Position numbers and translations under genes: made by a program. The notes under the pieces were generated by a model. The model saw nothing but the letters and a program-made list of their open reading frames with translations, was not told where the DNA came from and ran no database searches. From the NCBI GenBank assembly GCA_031291685.1, contig JARLIP010000335.1, positions 1 through 38,465 of the forward strand: a stretch of 38,465 nt of DNA, given 5' to 3'. Shown here one piece after another: positions 18,734 through 25,808 of the stretch (positions within the stretch are counted from its first letter, which is position 1; each line of letters begins with the position of its first letter). The stretch is from Caulobacteraceae bacterium. Its GTDB lineage: Bacteria > Pseudomonadota > Alphaproteobacteria > Caulobacterales > Caulobacteraceae.

Positions 18734-19564
18734 TTACTTGAAGAGCGACAAAATGATCTGTGGCGACTGGTTAGCGATGGACAGCGCCTGGGCGCCGAGC
18801 TGTTGCTGAACCTGAAGGGCCTGAAGTTTGGCGCTTTCGGTGGCCATGTCGGCATTGACCAGGTTACCGACCCCGGTTGTCAGCACGTCGGACAGCTTAC
18901 CCACGAAAGTGTTGTGGGCCGAGATCTCGCTGGCCTGGGAGCCGAGTTGGCCCAGGGCGCTGTCGACATTGGCGAGGGACGAATTGACCAAGGTCAGGAG
19001 CGCCGAGGCCGCGGTTTTGCTGCCAATGGTCGCCGTCGATGGGACCGTGATGATCGTCCCGCCAAGGGACATATCCTTCACCGACAGGGTGACGTAGGCG
19101 TTGCCGTTCGAATTAGCCAGGAAGTTAATGTCGCTGGTCAGGGACCCGTTGAGGATGTTGGCGCCATCGAACGAGGCGTTGTTGATCACATCCTTGATCT
19201 GGGTCAGCAGCGAGGTGAAGTCGGAATTCAGCGCCAGACGCGAACTGGTGTTCAGCGAGGGGTCCATCGCCGAGACCACCTTCTGCTTGAGCTTGGTAAG
19301 CAGGTCCGAGACCGATTGCCCAGCCGTGCTGGCCACATCCGAGATCGACGTCGCCCGGTCCAGGCTCATCTTCACCGAATCAAGGGCGGAAATATCCGCC
19401 CTCTGCCCCTGGGCGATAGCCCAGACCGACGCGTTGTCCTTGGCCGTAGCCACCTTCAACCCAGTACTGATCTGGTTCTGAGTATCAGCCAATTTTTTCT
19501 GGCTGCCATTCAGATTTTCCAGGGCGACTAGCGCCGCCTGGTTCGTGTTGACGCTCAGCGCCAT
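18734..19564 (-). CDS. Flagellin 1
   Basis: 276-residue flagellin, the filament subunit secreted through the flagellar type III system. The conserved N-terminal D0/D1 helix (MALSVNTNQAALVALENLN, QISTGLKVATAKDNASVWAIAQGQRADI) and C-terminal helix (ATESAKLQALQVQQQLGAQALSIANQSPQIILSLFK) are intact; the short middle (about 150-200) is rich in Ser/Thr/Asn, suitable for O-glycosylation. It is clearly more diverged from flagellins 2 and 3 than those are from each other, for example ALVALENLN in place of ALTALQNLS/ALIALQNLN. Its upstream region lacks the sigma-54 motif seen at the other two and has tandem TTAACCAT boxes and GANTC sites. A GGAGG site precedes the ATG. It may be the FljJ-like minor flagellin; that is a guess. 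Confidence 0.95.
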   Translation of the reverse strand: MALSVNTNQAALVALENLNGSQKKLADTQNQISTGLKVATAKDNASVWAIAQGQRADISALDSVKMSLDRATSISDVASTAGQSVSDLLTKLKQKVVSAMDPSLNTSSRLALNSDFTSLLTQIKDVINNASFDGANILNGSLTSDINFLANSNGNAYVTLSVKDMSLGGTIITVPSTATIGSKTAASALLTLVNSSLANVDSALGQLGSQASEISAHNTFVGKLSDVLTTGVGNLVNADMATESAKLQALQVQQQLGAQALSIANQSPQIILSLFK

Positions 19565-19639
19565 GACTGCCTCCGTCGACCTATCCTGCGACGCGCCGGG
19601 ACTCGGGCGCTTTCGGATTCGCTTCTGACGGGCGAGATT

Positions 19640-19668
19640 ATGGTTAACAGTATGAGCGGATGGTTAAC
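19640..19668 (-). promoter_or_regulatory. Tandem TTAACCAT (CtrA-type) boxes upstream of flagellin 1
   Basis: ATGGTTAAC occurs at 19640-19648 and 19660-19668, exactly 20 bp apart; on the minus strand each reads GTTAACCAT. TTAACCAT is, as I recall, an alternative CtrA recognition motif in Caulobacter. The boxes sit 76-104 bases upstream of the flagellin 1 start. GANTC sites at 19600, 19616, 19695 and 19727 surround them. Confidence 0.5.
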
Positions 19669-19721
19669 GCGCAACAACGATTGGCCGTGCGCCTGAATCC
19701 GGCGACGGCTAAAAGGGGCGC

Positions 19722-19739
19722 GACGGGAGTCTTCCCGTC
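19722..19739 (-). terminator. Terminator downstream of flaG
   Basis: Stem GACGGGA / TCCCGTC (7 bp, loop 4) about 15 bases after the flaG stop, followed on the minus strand by a short T-run (CCCCTTTTAG). This is the most classical Rho-independent terminator in the window. Confidence 0.65.
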
Positions 19740-19753
19740 CGTTGGATCAGGCG

Positions 19754-20116
19754 TCAGGCCTGTGTTTTGATGACATCGCCCGCCAAATATCCATCGGCTT
19801 CCCGGAGCTTAAGCATCTGCTCCTGGGGAAGTTGCTGGACGACCTCTCCGGTCTTGCGGTTGACGATCTTATAGACGAAGCAACCCGCGGCCTTATCATC
19901 TTCGATCACGAGCCTCATGTCCGCGCCGTGACTCACCGGCGCTTGAGAGGCTTGTTTGTGAGATTCCGATTCGGGGGCTGGCTTGACCTGTCCTGACGCG
20001 GCGGTTCCGGCGGTGGTCGTGGAAGCGGACACGTCCTCGCCGCCCGACGGAGTCTGGGCGGTGACATTTTGTCCGAGATCCGGGACTCCGGAAATGTTTG
20101 CGATTGAGTTGCCCAT
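19754..20116 (-). CDS. flaG: FlaG-family flagellar protein
   Basis: 120 residues. The C-terminal half (MRLVIEDDKAAGCFVYKIVNRKTGEVVQQLPQEQMLKLRE, about 67-106) is the FlaG domain, whose hallmark is vvDxxTGEVIRQIPxE. The N-terminal half is a disordered Ser/Thr/Ala-rich region. FlaG proteins influence filament length in other bacteria, by an unclear mechanism. It sits between flagellins 1 and 2 on the same strand, 80 bases after the flagellin 2 stop and separated from it by a hairpin, so it may receive reduced read-through from the flagellin 2 promoter. Confidence 0.88.
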   Translation of the reverse strand: MGNSIANISGVPDLGQNVTAQTPSGGEDVSASTTTAGTAASGQVKPAPESESHKQASQAPVSHGADMRLVIEDDKAAGCFVYKIVNRKTGEVVQQLPQEQMLKLREADGYLAGDVIKTQA

Positions 20117-20143
20117 ATCTCCCTTACGCCGGGGATCGGCCGG

Positions 20144-20186
20144 CGCCTCCGACGGCGTGCGGAGGCGGACCTAGCGGCCCGCCTCC
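20144..20186 (-). terminator. Hairpin with alternative pairing after flagellin 2
   Basis: GGAGGCGG (20161-20168) pairs with CCGCCTCC (20179-20186), loop 10, just 10 bases after the flagellin 2 stop. The same middle segment can instead pair with CGCCTCCG (20144-20151) as CGGAGGCG (20160-20167). The two stems are mutually exclusive. It probably acts as a partial terminator between the flagellin and flaG; no T-run follows. Confidence 0.5.
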
Positions 20187-20196
20187 TTTGCGTAGA

Positions 20197-21024
20197 TCAG
20201 CGGAAGAGCGACAGCAGCGACGACGTCGAGGAGTTCGCGATCGACAGCGCCTGGATGCCGAGCGACTGCTTGGTTTGCAGGGCTTGCAGCTTGGCGCTTT
20301 CCTTCGCGAGGTTCGCGTCGACGAGGTTGCCAACACCGGTGTCGATCGTGTCTTGCAGATTGCTGATGAAGGTCAGGTGGGTCTGCAAGGCGTTCGAGGA
20401 CGAACCGAGCTTGGCCAACGCGTTGTTCACGGCGGTGATCGAGGATGAGATCACACCAAGCTGCGTGGTCGCCGCCGTGGCGGTGCTGATGGTGGCCGTG
20501 GCGGTCAGGGAGACGTTGGCTCCGCCCAGGGACAGATCCTGCGCCGCAACGGTCAATTGCGACGAACCATTCGCATTGGCCAGGGCCTGCAGGTTGGGGG
20601 CGCCGTTCTTGATCAGATTCGCGCCGTTGAAGTCGGCGTTCGAAACCACCTTGGAGATCTGGTCGCGCAGGGAGGTGAAGTCGGCGTTCAGGGCCGCGCG
20701 GCTGTTGGTGTCAAGGGACGTGTCCGAGGCGGACAGGGCCTTGGCCTTCAGCTGGGTCAGCAGATCGGACACCGAGGTGCCGGCCGAGGTGGCGACGTCC
20801 AGGGTGGATTGAACCCGTTGCAGGGACTGCTTGACGGAATTCAGCGAGGACGAGGTGGCGCGTTGGTTCTGAGCGATGGCCCAGATGGCGCCGTTATCCT
20901 TGGGGGCCGCGACGGCCAGACCGGTGCTGACTTGGCTCTGAGCCGCGGACAGGTCCGACTGGGTGGAGCTCAGGTTTTGAAGCGCAGTAAGGGCGCCAGC
21001 GTTCGTATTGACGCTAAAGGACAT
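20197..21024 (-). CDS. Flagellin 2
   Basis: 275-residue flagellin. N-terminal MSFSVNTNAGALTALQNLSSTQSDLSAAQ, QVSTGLAVAAPKDNGAIWAIAQNQRA, and C-terminal NLVDANLAKESAKLQALQTKQSLGIQALSIANSSTSSLLSLFR are intact. The central region (about 150-200) is Ser/Thr/Ala-rich. I chose the ATG at 21024 because flagellins begin MxxSVNTN and AGGAA lies upstream; a longer in-frame reading reaches into the sigma-54 leader. A sigma-54 promoter lies 74 bases upstream of the start (21098-21112) and FlbD-type dyads at 21184-21230. Related to C. crescentus FljK/FljL in length and organisation; exact orthology cannot be told. Confidence 0.96.
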   Translation of the reverse strand: MSFSVNTNAGALTALQNLSSTQSDLSAAQSQVSTGLAVAAPKDNGAIWAIAQNQRATSSSLNSVKQSLQRVQSTLDVATSAGTSVSDLLTQLKAKALSASDTSLDTNSRAALNADFTSLRDQISKVVSNADFNGANLIKNGAPNLQALANANGSSQLTVAAQDLSLGGANVSLTATATISTATAATTQLGVISSSITAVNNALAKLGSSSNALQTHLTFISNLQDTIDTGVGNLVDANLAKESAKLQALQTKQSLGIQALSIANSSTSSLLSLFR

Positions 21025-21065
21025 GGGGTAGTTCCTATTTCTCAGGTGTCCGACGTCATTTTGAC

Positions 21066-21088
21066 GGTCGGGAGCATTTTGCTCGACC
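21066..21088 (-). promoter_or_regulatory. 5' leader hairpin of flagellin 2 mRNA
   Basis: At the predicted transcript 5' end (start expected near 21086) the RNA can fold GGTCG-AGCA / TGCT-(CC)-CGACC with a 3-base loop, followed by a second small hairpin GTCA-AAA-TGAC at about 21055-21065. The leader is about 60 bases long. Caulobacter FlbT represses fljK through its 5' untranslated region, so this is a candidate target. Confidence 0.4.
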
Positions 21089-21097
21089 AAGGGGACT

Positions 21098-21112
21098 GCA
21101 ACGGTCAGGCCA
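21098..21112 (-). promoter_or_regulatory. Sigma-54 promoter of flagellin 2
   Basis: On the minus strand TGGCCTGACCGTTGC has the -24 GG and -12 GC separated by exactly 10 bases, with TGGC and TTGC blocks as in the TGGCAC-N5-TTGC consensus. It is 74 bases from the start codon, nearly the same distance (73) as the matching site at flagellin 3, which strongly supports both. Confidence 0.75.
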
Positions 21113-21183
21113 GAAGCCGGGAAACCGAGGTTCCCTCTATCCTATTGTTTTTTATGCATTATACATTGATTAGGGACGTTCCG

Positions 21184-21230
21184 AGCCGGCAATTTTTGCC
21201 GGCTAGATCGAAGTGAGGGCAAATCTTGCC
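21184..21230. promoter_or_regulatory. Two FlbD-type (ftr) enhancer dyads for flagellin 2
   Basis: AGCCGGCAA-TTT-TTGCCGGCT (21184-21204, 9-bp arms) and GGCAA-ATC-TTGCC (21218-21230) share the core GGCAA-N3-TTGCC. Their centres are 30 bp apart, about three helical turns. They lie 72-130 bases upstream of the sigma-54 site, where an enhancer-binding activator such as FlbD would act. Confidence 0.65.
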
Positions 21231-21264
21231 GGGCCCGGATGGACATTCCTGCCCACCTCCTCGG

Positions 21265-21296
21265 GCCGCCGGACGGGATTGCTCCCATCCGGCGGC
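21265..21296 (-). terminator. Terminator of flagellin 3
   Basis: A 14-bp stem (21265-21278 with 21283-21296, one G-U pair) closes a 4-base loop that reads GCAA in the RNA, a stable GNRA tetraloop. It starts 8 bases after the flagellin 3 stop. No T-run follows, but the stem is the strongest in the locus. Confidence 0.7.
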
Positions 21297-21303
21297 ACGC
21301 GAC

Positions 21304-22128
21304 CTATTTGAACAGAGACAGGATCGTCTGAGGCGCCTGATTGGCGATGGACAGAGCCTGGATCCCCAGCTGCTGCTTGGTCTGCAGCGCCTGGAGATTG
21401 GCGCTTTCCTTCGCCAGGTTGGCGTCCACCAGATTGCCGATACCCGTAGTCAGGGTGTCCTGCAAATCCAACACCGATGTGGTCTGGAGCGTGAGAGCGT
21501 TAGAACTCGTCCCCATGCGGGCCAGAGCCCCATTGACGTTGACAATCGAAGCCTGAACGACGCTAAGCAGGTTACTCGCCATCGTCGCGGTGGACAGCGT
21601 CGCCGCCGCCGTGACCGTGACGATCGAACCGCCCAGGGACATGTTCTGCCCCTGGATGGTCATCAGCGAGCTACCCGCGGCGTTGGCCAGGAACGACAGA
21701 CTGGCCTGACTACCATCGAGCAGATTGGCTCCATCGAAGGAAGCGTTCTGCACGACCTTGGCGATCTGATCCCGCAGCGCGGTGAAGTCCGCGCTGAGCG
21801 CCTGGCGGCTGGACGTGTCCAGGGACACGTCCGAGGCCGAAAGCGCCTTCGCCTTCATCTGATTCAGCAAGTCCGACACACTCTGGCCAGCGGACATCGA
21901 GACATCGACGATGCTGGACCCGCGGTTAAGCGAGTTCTTCACGGCGTCGAGGGAGGAGACCTGGGCGCGCTCGTTTTGCGCGATAGCCCAGATGGCTCCG
22001 TTATCCTTCGGCGTCGAGATCGCCTTGCCCGTGCTGACACGGCTTTGAGTTTGCGTCATCTCTGCGGTGGTCGCGTTGAGGTTCTGGAGCGCGATCAACG
22101 CGCCCGCATTGGTGTTCACCGAAAGCAT
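21304..22128 (-). CDS. Flagellin 3
   Basis: 274-residue flagellin. N-terminus MLSVNTNAGALIALQNLNATTAEMTQTQSRVSTGKAISTPKDNGAIWAIAQNERAQV; C-terminus NLVDANLAKESANLQALQTKQQLGIQALSIANQAPQTILSLFK. It is close to flagellin 2 at both ends and differs in the Ser/Ala-rich middle. The ATG at 22128 follows a GGAAGGAACG site. Its promoter region has a sigma-54 site at 22201-22215, an ftr-type dyad at 22308-22320, a half-site at 22331-22335 and one TTAACCAT. It is monocistronic by its strong terminator. Confidence 0.96.
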   Translation of the reverse strand: MLSVNTNAGALIALQNLNATTAEMTQTQSRVSTGKAISTPKDNGAIWAIAQNERAQVSSLDAVKNSLNRGSSIVDVSMSAGQSVSDLLNQMKAKALSASDVSLDTSSRQALSADFTALRDQIAKVVQNASFDGANLLDGSQASLSFLANAAGSSLMTIQGQNMSLGGSIVTVTAAATLSTATMASNLLSVVQASIVNVNGALARMGTSSNALTLQTTSVLDLQDTLTTGIGNLVDANLAKESANLQALQTKQQLGIQALSIANQAPQTILSLFK

Positions 22129-22174
22129 CCGGCGTTCCTTCCATTCTGGGCGGGGGATGACGGCTTTTGCCGGC

Positions 22175-22188
22175 GGGCCTTCTGGCCC
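22175..22188 (-). promoter_or_regulatory. 5' leader hairpin of flagellin 3 mRNA
   Basis: GGGCC-AGAA-GGCCC forms a 5-bp hairpin at the predicted 5' end of the transcript (start expected near 22189). The position mirrors the hairpin at the 5' end of the flagellin 2 leader. It could stabilise the mRNA or be read by FlbT; neither is shown. Confidence 0.3.
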
Positions 22189-22200
22189 AACCCGTGAATG

Positions 22201-22215
22201 GCAAGGATCACGCCA
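22201..22215 (-). promoter_or_regulatory. Sigma-54 promoter of flagellin 3
   Basis: TGGCGTGATCCTTGC on the minus strand: -24 GG and -12 GC with exactly 10 bases between. It is 73 bases from the ATG, matching the flagellin 2 arrangement. Confidence 0.78.
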
Positions 22216-22297
22216 CGCACGCGACGCGCGTTAGGCGTTTATCTATCTGTTTTTATGATGAATTTATTTGGCCAACAACTGCGGCCACTGCGCAAAA

Positions 22298-22338
22298 TTA
22301 ACCATCGGGCAGCAATTGCCGGGCTCACCCGGCAATCG
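22298..22338. promoter_or_regulatory. ftr-type dyad, half-site and TTAACCAT upstream of flagellin 3
   Basis: GGCAG-CAA-TTGCC (22308-22320) differs by one base from the GGCAA-N3-TTGCC core seen at flagellin 2, and GGCAA at 22331-22335 is a half-site. The pair lies 93-135 bases upstream of the sigma-54 promoter. A TTAACCAT box (22298-22305) abuts the dyad, suggesting CtrA input beside FlbD. It ends 17 bases before the flaF stop. Confidence 0.55.
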
Positions 22339-22354
22339 AGTCCGCGTGAGCGCG

Positions 22355-22717
22355 TCAGGCCGCGGCGGATCGCGCCGCCAGGCCCTGCATCATGATACGG
22401 TTGACATCGATCAGGGCGTCAAAGGTGTCCTGCCCGCGCATCACCGAACTGGTGTAGCGCCCCACCCACATGCTCAAGGAGATGATCTGGGCGCGCAACT
22501 GAGGCGGAAGCACGTTTTCGGGCTGGGCGCAGTCAGCCGCGAGGGTCGACCAAAGGCGGCGGTTCCAATCCAGCGCATTGATCCGGGTCTGCATGTCGTC
22601 AGGCGCGGCGGCGGCCGCATCCATCAAGGCTCGGGTCACCTCACCGAACAGGCGGTACTCCGCCTCACGGGGGGACTCACTCCGAGCCCTAGCCTGCTGA
22701 TAGGCCTGAAGCCCCAT
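22355..22717 (-). CDS. flaF: Flagellar biosynthesis regulator FlaF
   Basis: 120 residues of the FlaF family, small helical proteins needed for flagellin translation or secretion in Caulobacter. Seen: [34 protein letters not shown] and the conserved [44 protein letters not shown] block. It overlaps flbT by 29 bases (22689-22717), indicating translational coupling. It works with FlbT on flagellin expression: in C. crescentus FlaF and FlbT have opposing effects. Confidence 0.95.
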   Translation of the reverse strand: MGLQAYQQARARSESPREAEYRLFGEVTRALMDAAAAAPDDMQTRINALDWNRRLWSTLAADCAQPENVLPPQLRAQIISLSMWVGRYTSSVMRGQDTFDALIDVNRIMMQGLAARSAAA

Positions 22718-23102
22718 TCCCCAACCTCTCGTCTTCGTATTCGATCAACTTGCGGCACAACATGAGCGCCTTGTAATATTCTCGCTCAAGTAGGCATTTC
22801 GAGATATTCACGCATTCCGCCATGATCTGCGGATTGGCGATAACACTCATGAATTCAGCCAGACGCCGCACGAATTCGTCGTGGTAGCGAGACGCATTGG
22901 CCTCATCCAGATACATCATCATCACCGGAAAATAGAGGTGACGCGCCGGCGAATTGACATCTTCCTCCTGCATGATGTCGCGCTCACGCAGCACTGAGGC
23001 CTTGTTTTGCAACAACAAAACACTTCGACGATCGCCGTTCTGGACCACGGCGCCGTTCAGGACGAACTTCTCGCCCGGCTTCAAGGACAATTTCAAAGGC
23101 AT
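22689..23102 (-). CDS. flbT: Flagellin synthesis repressor FlbT
   Basis: 137-residue FlbT, a post-transcriptional regulator that binds the flagellin mRNA 5' leader and promotes its decay before hook completion in C. crescentus. Seen: [66 protein letters not shown] and [25 protein letters not shown], all characteristic. A GGAG site lies 10 bases before the ATG at 23102. It is the first gene of flbT-flaF; no sigma-54 or full CtrA site was found upstream. Targets are presumably the leaders of flagellins 2 and 3. Confidence 0.96.
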   Translation of the reverse strand: MPLKLSLKPGEKFVLNGAVVQNGDRRSVLLLQNKASVLRERDIMQEEDVNSPARHLYFPVMMMYLDEANASRYHDEFVRRLAEFMSVIANPQIMAECVNISKCLLEREYYKALMLCRKLIEYEDERLGNGASGLSAG

Positions 23103-23466
23103 GTGATCGGCGCTCCAGGGTTCGGCGTGGTTTCAGTCTTGCCCATCAGCACCAGTAGTTCCACGCAAATCAGGTCGCTTTTCACTCCACCTGACTTAAA
23201 ATCATGGAGGTTAATGGCGCGTTGCGGCGCTGGGTCTCAGACCCGCCCCATCCCGCGCGGATCGGGCGCGTTGACGGGACGACAATCTCCACCCTGAACG
23301 ATTCTCGCGCCAGCCCAAAGCCGCCCCACTCACGGAAACCCCTTATTGTTCAGCTTGCATAGCCGGCTTGAGGCCCTCTCGCCCCTCCCCGAAGGCCTCA
23401 ATCCTTGCGACAGTGCGCCGCACTGCGTCGCACTCATTTCTCAGGGTGGTCTTCCCTAAAATATTT
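23103..23466. other. Intergenic region between DUF4910 gene and flbT
   Basis: 364 bases without a supported gene. It should hold the flbT promoter (near 23103-23250) and the terminator of the DUF4910 gene. Two inverted repeats lie at the right side: GCGAC-AGTGC / GCACT-(GC)-GTCGC at 23407-23431, and TTGAGGCC / GGCCTCAA at 23368-23375 and 23394-23401. Either could end transcription from the DUF4910 gene. TTAA occurs at 23196 and 23211 with the wrong spacing for CtrA. No convincing small RNA or ORF was seen. Confidence 0.5.
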
Positions 23467-24831
23467 TCAGAGCCGGCGGATCAAACCCGCGTCCCAAAGC
23501 TTTCGCGCCAGGGTCGAGCAGGTCTCGATGCTCTCGCCGATCCGTTCGGCCACCGCCTCCAGGTCATGGCGGCCATCCAGATAGGCCAACAGGTTCATCA
23601 TCGCGCGCACCTGGCGGCCGGTGTCCTTGGTGCTGAGGGTCGGATAGAGCCCCCGTGGCCCCAGCTGCGGCTCACAGGGCTGGACGGCGGCATAGATCTC
23701 GCCGCCGCCCGCGGCGCGGTCCGGCGAGACGATCCCAGCCTCCTCGGGATCGCGCCTCGCGGCGCCTGCCTCCAGGGTCTCCAGGCATTGACGCAGGACC
23801 GCCGCGCTCCCGGCAAGACCGGCCTGGGTCACCAGGGACAGATCGTCCAGAGAGGTGTGGTATTCGGGATAGGCGCTGTATTTCGATCGCATGATCGAGA
23901 CCACCGGCAGGTCGACCAGCGGACTGCAGTACTGCCGCTCATCGCTACCCCGATCAAGGAATGAATAGGCCTGAAACCCCGGGGCCGATCGCGTCAGCAC
24001 CCCGAGCGCCACCCGATCCGCCAGGGTTCCGCCCAGGCGCGAGGGCATGAACGACCAACCCCTCTCGTCCCCCATGCAGGTCAGCACGAACCCCGCGACG
24101 GTCCGCGCCTTCATCGCCTCCAGATGCCGGCTCAGATAGAGGATCGAGCCAATGGTCTCGGGCAGGAACAGGATCCGGTAGGTCAGCCGCCGGTCCGGCA
24201 GGGCGGCCAGCCAACGGGCCAGGGCCGCGGTCACCACCGGCCCGGACAGCTCGTTGTTGGCCATGGAGGGATGGCAGACATAGGTGGACAGCAGCACTTC
24301 GCGCGGCTCGCGCCCCGGCAGGATCAGCTCCCCATAGTTCAGCACGCCCGGGCCAAGATCCGCATCCACCACCGCCCGGTAGCGCCCGGGTTTCAGCGCC
24401 TGCCGCGCCCTGTGGCTCAGGCAGAACCCCCAGCGCCGACGATAATAGGATGTCACATAGGGAATGGCGTCCGGCTGGTCCGGCAAGGAGTGCAGATGCC
24501 GGTCCAGCGCCTCCAGGTCCATCCAGGCGTCCACCGGCTCGGAATAGCCCATCACGTGCAGATTATGGGCTTGGAAGTCGATCACCCTGCGCCCGCCCTC
24601 GTCCAGCACATAGGCGTCGCGGATGACCCACTCATCGGGAACCGTCCAGTCGAAGGCCCGGGTTCCGGAGGCGACCTCGTGGACGGTCAGCCCGGGAATC
24701 AGCCCCCTCAGATAGGCCAGGGTCTGGCGCACCCCCGGGCCGGTCAGGCTTCGGCAGATCGGATAGAGATCCCGCGCCCAGTCGTGCATGGGCTCGGCTT
24801 CGGGCGGCGGGGGTAAGGCCGGATCGCTCAT
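23467..24831 (-). CDS. DUF4910 (M28-like) zinc hydrolase with C-terminal winged helix
   Basis: 454 residues. The DUF2172/DUF4910 aminopeptidase-like core shows candidate metal ligands in [15 protein letters not shown] (His187, Glu194), PETIGS (Glu225), [10 protein letters not shown] (Asp297/Glu298) and [10 protein letters not shown] (His325). The last 70 residues ([60 protein letters not shown]) form a winged-helix domain typical of this family. Such genes recur in surface-sugar and flagellin-sugar loci, but their reaction is unproven; a peptidase or sugar amidohydrolase (deacylase) is plausible. Its ATG overlaps the AAC(3)-like stop by 4 bases (ATGA), so the two proteins are coupled. No signal peptide: cytoplasmic. 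Confidence 0.85.
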   Translation of the reverse strand: MSDPALPPPPEAEPMHDWARDLYPICRSLTGPGVRQTLAYLRGLIPGLTVHEVASGTRAFDWTVPDEWVIRDAYVLDEGGRRVIDFQAHNLHVMGYSEPVDAWMDLEALDRHLHSLPDQPDAIPYVTSYYRRRWGFCLSHRARQALKPGRYRAVVDADLGPGVLNYGELILPGREPREVLLSTYVCHPSMANNELSGPVVTAALARWLAALPDRRLTYRILFLPETIGSILYLSRHLEAMKARTVAGFVLTCMGDERGWSFMPSRLGGTLADRVALGVLTRSAPGFQAYSFLDRGSDERQYCSPLVDLPVVSIMRSKYSAYPEYHTSLDDLSLVTQAGLAGSAAVLRQCLETLEAGAARRDPEEAGIVSPDRAAGGGEIYAAVQPCEPQLGPRGLYPTLSTKDTGRQVRAMMNLLAYLDGRHDLEAVAERIGESIETCSTLARKLWDAGLIRRL

Positions 24832-25631
24832 GGCGCCGTCGGCGTCTCGATCCGATAGAGCAACCCCTCGGCCTCACCGCCTTCGATCACCTCCCGCACC
24901 GCCTCGAACAGGGCTACGGCGCCGATGGTTCGCAGGCCGCTCCCCTGCCCCGGCCGCTCGCCGCGATAGAAACCCCGGGCCCAGAGGCGCTCGCCCATGG
25001 GGTTCACATGGGTGGTCACCCCCCGCTCCAGATCCCGAACATAGAGGCCAAAGGCGCGCCGCGTCTCCACCCCGTCCCAACCCACATAGGGGCCCTCGAA
25101 GCGTTTGTGATAGCGCCAGGGCGCCGACAGGCTTTCCTCGACATAGTGATAGAAGGTCATGCTCTCCTGATCCGGCAGGTCCAGCACAGCGATCTTGCCC
25201 CCCAGCTGGCGCAACAGCGCGAAGGGCGAATCCGGCCCATAGCCGCTGAAATTCTCCAGCCCCTCGAATCGATGGGCCCGCGCCCCGATCACGGCGAAGG
25301 AATAGATCGGATGGCCCGTGCGCACCGCCCCCGGATAGCGCCGACCAGCCTCGGTCAGGGCGCCCATGCGGCTGGGTGTGCCGCGGATGTCGAAGGCGGC
25401 CCCCTTGGTGAAATCGAAATTGAACAGGGGCAGGAGCAAGGTCCCGCCCTCGCCCACCGCCGCCAGGAAGCTTTGCAGGATGTCGTCAGCGGCGCCGGCG
25501 GCGGGGCGTCCCGCCTTGACCAGACCACGCACGGTGCGCCCGATGCTGCTGTGCAGGAGCACCATGTCCCCAGCCGCGATCCCGGCGCCGCGCCACTGGT
25601 CCGCCAGACCCGTTATGACGTCCTCGGCCAT
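24828..25631 (-). CDS. AAC(3)-family N-acetyltransferase, probably sugar-modifying
   Basis: 267 residues of the aminoglycoside 3-N-acetyltransferase fold: [65 protein letters not shown] (His109 is the family's conserved His), [18 protein letters not shown], and [23 protein letters not shown]. Family members transfer acetyl from acetyl-CoA to amino groups of aminoglycosides, or to other amines such as FrbF substrates. Its place among flagellin genes and coupling to DUF4910 suggest that it acylates an amino sugar of the flagellin glycan rather than giving drug resistance. The ATG at 25631 has GAGGGGAAG upstream; a TTG two codons earlier is possible. Divergent from flmG. Confidence 0.85.
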   Translation of the reverse strand: MAEDVITGLADQWRGAGIAAGDMVLLHSSIGRTVRGLVKAGRPAAGAADDILQSFLAAVGEGGTLLLPLFNFDFTKGAAFDIRGTPSRMGALTEAGRRYPGAVRTGHPIYSFAVIGARAHRFEGLENFSGYGPDSPFALLRQLGGKIAVLDLPDQESMTFYHYVEESLSAPWRYHKRFEGPYVGWDGVETRRAFGLYVRDLERGVTTHVNPMGERLWARGFYRGERPGQGSGLRTIGAVALFEAVREVIEGGEAEGLLYRIETPTAP

Positions 25632-25808
25632 GCTCAAGACTTCCCCTCACGACCTGACGGCAGGCCGAATCCGCGCACGCAAAGACTTGGCGGCGACGGC
25701 GTTTCCAGGTTCTTAACCCTATCCAACCGCCCTCGAAACGAGGTTAGCAATACCTTAAGAAGGCGCGCGCATGGCTGTAGGCTTGGAAAAGCAATCTGAG
25801 TCGCGCCC

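Noticed and set aside
19672-19690. Sigma-54-type promoter at flagellin 1
   Set aside because: GGCCAATCGTTGTTGC has 12 bases between GG and GC, not 10; no properly spaced alternative was found.
18734-22128. Flagellin genes as a mobile or recombination cassette
   Set aside because: Three flagellin paralogues in tandem are normal in Caulobacterales. No inverted flanks, recombinase gene or direct repeats suggesting phase variation were seen.
23196-23214. TTAA pair upstream of flbT as a CtrA site
   Set aside because: Spacing is N11 instead of N7, so the two halves would be on different DNA faces.
25772-25786. Sigma-54-like motif upstream of flmG
   Set aside because: TGG is followed after 10 bases by GG rather than the required GC, and it would place the transcript start only about 10 bases from the start codon.
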